Of a DNA stretch of 34,339 nucleotides, positions 31,949 to 34,339 are shown in pieces. The notes beneath the pieces are model-generated. The model was not told the DNA's origin and did no database searches. It was given only the letters and a program-made list of their open reading frames with translations. A program made the translations under genes and the position numbers. The stretch is from an uncultured bacterium (lineage in GTDB: Bacteria > Bacillota > Clostridia > Lachnospirales > Lachnospiraceae): contig CAMWUN010000039.1 of assembly GCA_947177425.1 (NCBI GenBank), positions 1 through 34,339 of the forward strand, given 5' to 3'. The stretch's first letter is position 1; each line of letters starts with the position of its first letter.

Positions 31949-32733
31949 CAGATGTCCACCTCCCTTGCGTCAAAAACCGGCCCGTCTGTGCAAATCCTTG
32001 CATTGTTCACATGGGAATGGTGATCCTTGTGAACCGTCCTGCACACGCACCCCAGACAGGCGCCCACGCCGCAGGCCATACGCTCTTCCAGTGACAGATA
32101 AGCGGCTATCTGCTTTTTTTCGGCATAGGACTTGACGGCGCGGAGCATCGGCATAGGCCCGCAGGCCATAATCACATCCGCTTCCACCTGCCTGTCTTCC
32201 ATGACGTTAAGCACATTTCCCTTTGTACCCACGCTTCCATCCTCTGTAGCTGTAAACACTTTCCCATACTTTTCCAGATCTTCCTTCAGGAAAAGTTTAT
32301 TGTCCCTGTACCCTGTAATAATCACCGCTTTGGTTCCTGCCTGGGCCAGTTCTCCTGCTAGCTGCACCAACGGGGGAATACCGATGCCGCCGCCCATGAG
32401 AACCACTCTTTTTCCTACGGCTTCCGAAACCGGGAATCCATTTCCCAGAACGCCCAGGATGTCCGCCGTCTCCCCCGGCTGCCACCGGGAAAACTCCTCC
32501 GTCCCCGCCCCGGCAGTCCGGTATACAATCCGGAGAGCGCCTTTTTCTTTGTCAGCCTGGCAGATGCTTATGGGCCGCGGAAGCAGACGGGAAGCGTCTT
32601 TCGTGTATACACCGATAAACTGCCCTGCCTTTGCTTCCCTGGCCAGATCCGTTGACAGCCACATGTCATAAATATCCGGCGCTATCATTTTCCGGGACAG
32701 TATCTTTGCTTTTACTTTTCTTTTCGTGTTCAT
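31948..32733 (-). CDS. pyrK: Dihydroorotate dehydrogenase electron-transfer subunit
   Basis: A 261-aa iron-sulfur flavoprotein that carries electrons from PyrD to NAD. It has the FAD-binding RLLPRPISICQAD motif, the NAD-binding GGGIGIPPLVQLA segment, GPMPMLRAV, and the 2Fe-2S ligands CGVGACLGCVC then CTDGPVFD (four Cys in the family pattern). The start overlaps the end of pyrC by 4 bp and the stop overlaps pyrD by 1 bp. Confidence 0.97.
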   Translation of the reverse strand: MNTKRKVKAKILSRKMIAPDIYDMWLSTDLAREAKAGQFIGVYTKDASRLLPRPISICQADKEKGALRIVYRTAGAGTEEFSRWQPGETADILGVLGNGFPVSEAVGKRVVLMGGGIGIPPLVQLAGELAQAGTKAVIITGYRDNKLFLKEDLEKYGKVFTATEDGSVGTKGNVLNVMEDRQVEADVIMACGPMPMLRAVKSYAEKKQIAAYLSLEERMACGVGACLGCVCRTVHKDHHSHVNNARICTDGPVFDAREVDI

Positions 32734-34046
32734 ATTTTCTTATACACAATCCTTCCATCACAAATCGTATAATAAACTACACCTGGCATTTCTTCCCCTA
32801 TAAAAGGGGAATTAGCGGATTTTGAGGCAAACTCCTCCGTCACTGTCCATGTTTCTTCCGGTGCAAACAATACCAAATCCGCCGGAGCGCCTTCCGAAAT
32901 CCTCCCTCCGGGCAGATGGTAGAGAGCGCAGGGAGCCGTGCTCATCCGCTTAAACAGTTCCGGCAATGTCAGATATCCCTTATCCACCAGTTCGCGGATT
33001 CCCAGAGAGAGGGCCGTTTCCAGTCCGATAATGCCGCTGGGGGCTTTTGTGATGGATTGCTCTTTCTCCTGCCTGCTGTGGGGCGCATGATCCGTGGCAA
33101 TCAGGTCAATGGTTCCGTCCTTAATCCCTTCTATGATTGCCAGACGGTCTTCCCGGGTTCTAAGGGGCGGGTTCATCTTTGCCAGCGTCCCCTTTTCAAT
33201 CACAGCCTCCTCCGTCAGGGTAAAATGATGTGGTGTGGCTTCTCCATGGATATGGGCTCCTGCCGCCTTTGCCTTCCGCACCAGTTCCACCGTCTCCCGG
33301 GAGCTGATATGCTGTATCACTACCTCCGCACCAGTCTCAAGGGCCAGCGCCGCGTCTCTTTTCACCAAATCGATTTCTGCTTCCCGGGGGGACCCGCCAA
33401 TTCCATAAAAATCCGATGCTTTTCCTGCATTTATACCGTTATTGGCAATCATACCTGGATTTTCCTCATGAAAACTGATGGGCTTGTGAAGCTTTCCGGC
33501 CCGCTCCATGGCTTCTTTTACTATATCCCCATCCAGAAGCGGGATACCATCGTCTGTAAATCCAGCCGCCCCGGCCTGTGACAGTCCTTCCATATCCACC
33601 AGTTCTTTTCCTGCCATTCCCCTGGTGACATTTACACAGCTTCCAATATGGATACCCGTCTTTCTTCCCTTACCAAGCACATAAGAAAGAGTGTCCGGGT
33701 TGTCCACGCAGGGTTTCGTGTTAGCCATCAGTATAATCTGCGTAAAGCCCCCTTTGGCCGCCGCCCCCGCCCCCGTTTCAATGTCTTCTTTATAAGTAAA
33801 GCCCGGATCCCTGAAATGCACATGGGTATCCGCCAGACCCGGCCCGATTGCCAGCCCATTCCCGTCGATCACCGTCATTTCCACTTCATCAATATCCATT
33901 TCCCCGGCATCCCGCCCTGGCTGTGACAGTTCTCCCGGCTGTCTGGATATTATCCTTTGGATTCTCCCATCCCTAATCACCAAATCCGCCCCATAAATCC
34001 TGTCTTCCTCCGGGTCAATAACCATTCCATTCTTTATATAAATCAT
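32730..34046 (-). CDS. pyrC: Dihydroorotase (class I)
   Basis: A 438-aa zinc amidohydrolase closing carbamoyl aspartate to dihydroorotate. Metal-binding motifs are DTHVHFRDPG (His75, His77), HEENPGM, VIQHISSRETVELV with His246, GEATPHHF, and TDHAPH (Asp319). The length is normal for class I. A hydrophilic, acidic insertion of about 20 residues (QPGELSQPGRDAGEMDIDEV) precedes the barrel. GGGAGGG lies just before the ATG. It leads the pyr cluster. The leader of about 165 nt contains the inverted-repeat element at 34074-34198; I could not find a convincing PyrR-binding loop. Confidence 0.96.
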   Translation of the reverse strand: MIYIKNGMVIDPEEDRIYGADLVIRDGRIQRIISRQPGELSQPGRDAGEMDIDEVEMTVIDGNGLAIGPGLADTHVHFRDPGFTYKEDIETGAGAAAKGGFTQIILMANTKPCVDNPDTLSYVLGKGRKTGIHIGSCVNVTRGMAGKELVDMEGLSQAGAAGFTDDGIPLLDGDIVKEAMERAGKLHKPISFHEENPGMIANNGINAGKASDFYGIGGSPREAEIDLVKRDAALALETGAEVVIQHISSRETVELVRKAKAAGAHIHGEATPHHFTLTEEAVIEKGTLAKMNPPLRTREDRLAIIEGIKDGTIDLIATDHAPHSRQEKEQSITKAPSGIIGLETALSLGIRELVDKGYLTLPELFKRMSTAPCALYHLPGGRISEGAPADLVLFAPEETWTVTEEFASKSANSPFIGEEMPGVVYYTICDGRIVYKKI

Positions 34047-34073
34047 AGGCCCTCCCTTTTTCCCGGCCAGCCC

Positions 34074-34198
34074 GTTACTATTAGCAACGATTCGGGGCGA
34101 TATTTAAAGTTTTGCTGCGCAAAGACCGCCCCTCACACCTGAATCATGTTCTCACGGAATGCGCAGCCCGTGCGCATTCCTGAGCCGCAAATAGTAAC
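34074..34198. mobile_element. 125-bp MITE-like element with 9-bp inverted ends and 7-bp duplication
   Basis: GTTACTATT (34074-34082) and AATAGTAAC (34190-34198) are perfect inverted ends, with GC extending both. They are flanked by the direct repeat CCAGCCC (34067-34073 and 34199-34205), as a target-site duplication would be. Inside, GGGGCG pairs with CGCCCC, and GAATGCGCA-GCCCG-TGCGCATTC is a perfect 9-bp hairpin. It has no reading frame. It is in the predicted pyrC leader. Alternatively the whole could be a structured leader RNA. Confidence 0.6.
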
Positions 34199-34218
34199 CC
34201 AGCCCGGCCTTTTGCACT

Positions 34219-34224
34219 ATTATA
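34219..34224 (-). promoter_or_regulatory. Probable -10 of the pyrC promoter
   Basis: TATAAT on the minus strand with no good -35 at 16-18 bp upstream (TATGCA-like). The start would be near 34212. The AT-rich 34225-34290 stretch shows nothing else. Confidence 0.4.
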
Positions 34225-34291
34225 CCCGATTTTTAAATTGATGCATATATATTTTTATTGTATAATAGAGTATATGACTTTATAAGTGTTA

Positions 34292-34339
34292 CTGTTCACA
34301 CAGACCTGCGCATTTACTGCGCTGGTCGTAAGAAAATGA
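34292..34339 (+). repeat. 5' part of the 125-bp dispersed palindromic repeat at the window end
   Basis: CTGTTCACACAGACCTGCGC and the following 28 bases match the 5' end of the repeat at 15217-15341 (other strand), then the window stops. Together with 1-55 the window is bounded by both halves of one repeat family. Confidence 0.85.

Noticed and set aside
32132-32671. 179-aa plus-strand open frame
   Set aside because: Antisense to pyrK, which has a complete set of family motifs.
34047-34218. PyrR-dependent attenuator in the pyrC leader
   Set aside because: I found no sequence resembling the conserved PyrR-binding loop and no terminator with a T run.

Overview
The window looks like a low-to-medium GC clostridial chromosome segment, most likely from a gut Lachnospiraceae member. 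The evidence is a SPOCS/LysM sporulation-type protein, a PyrC-PyrK-PyrD pyrimidine operon, two GH94 glycoside phosphorylases with a Gram-positive sugar ABC importer, a BlaI/BlaR1 pair, and strong AGGAGG ribosome sites. Both window ends lie inside one dispersed palindromic repeat, so this is probably an assembly contig broken at that repeat.

Region 1 (1-2,800, + strand): an ECF-type sigma factor with a Cys-rich C-terminal tail, an overlapping DUF2461 gene, then an AraC-family regulator. Region 2 (2,992-15,410, - strand): a seven-gene sugar sensing, uptake and phosphorolysis operon. In transcription order it holds a sugar-binding lipoprotein, a chemoreceptor with a carbohydrate-binding module inserted in its sensor domain, two distinct GH94 phosphorylases, a second binding lipoprotein and two permeases. 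No ATPase is encoded. A near-identical 35-bp promoter/operator block precedes the operon and its ABC section, and part of it recurs in the araC promoter, so araC is the likely local regulator.

Region 3 (15,500-18,770): an unrecognised protein with a good sigma-D promoter, and a membrane-protein/LysM operon behind a Pho-box-like array of four heptamers at 11-bp spacing. Region 4 (18,577-23,034): an MscS channel, a TIM-barrel-like protein, three copies of a short promoter-to-hairpin unit (candidate small RNAs), an unknown protein and a secreted protein. The three small units and the secreted-protein gene share a box, MTTTACWGTATT-like, at the transcription start; the same box lies ahead of blaI at 25,986, which suggests a local BlaI/BlaR1 regulon.

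Region 5 (23,157-29,220): mobile and decaying DNA. It has an IS200/IS605 transposase with an abnormal C-terminus, an IS5-like remnant, a nested palindrome, blaR1-blaI, and two Rpn/PD-(D/E)XK genes flanking a ybaK-like gene. The two Rpn genes are identical over about 620 bp but diverged outside it, which points to gene conversion. Region 6 (29,278-34,339): the SPOCS/LysM gene with a hairpin over its ribosome site, then pyrC-pyrK-pyrD. The pyrC leader contains a 125-bp element with 9-bp inverted ends and a 7-bp direct duplication.

All calls come from reading the sequence; no database search was run.
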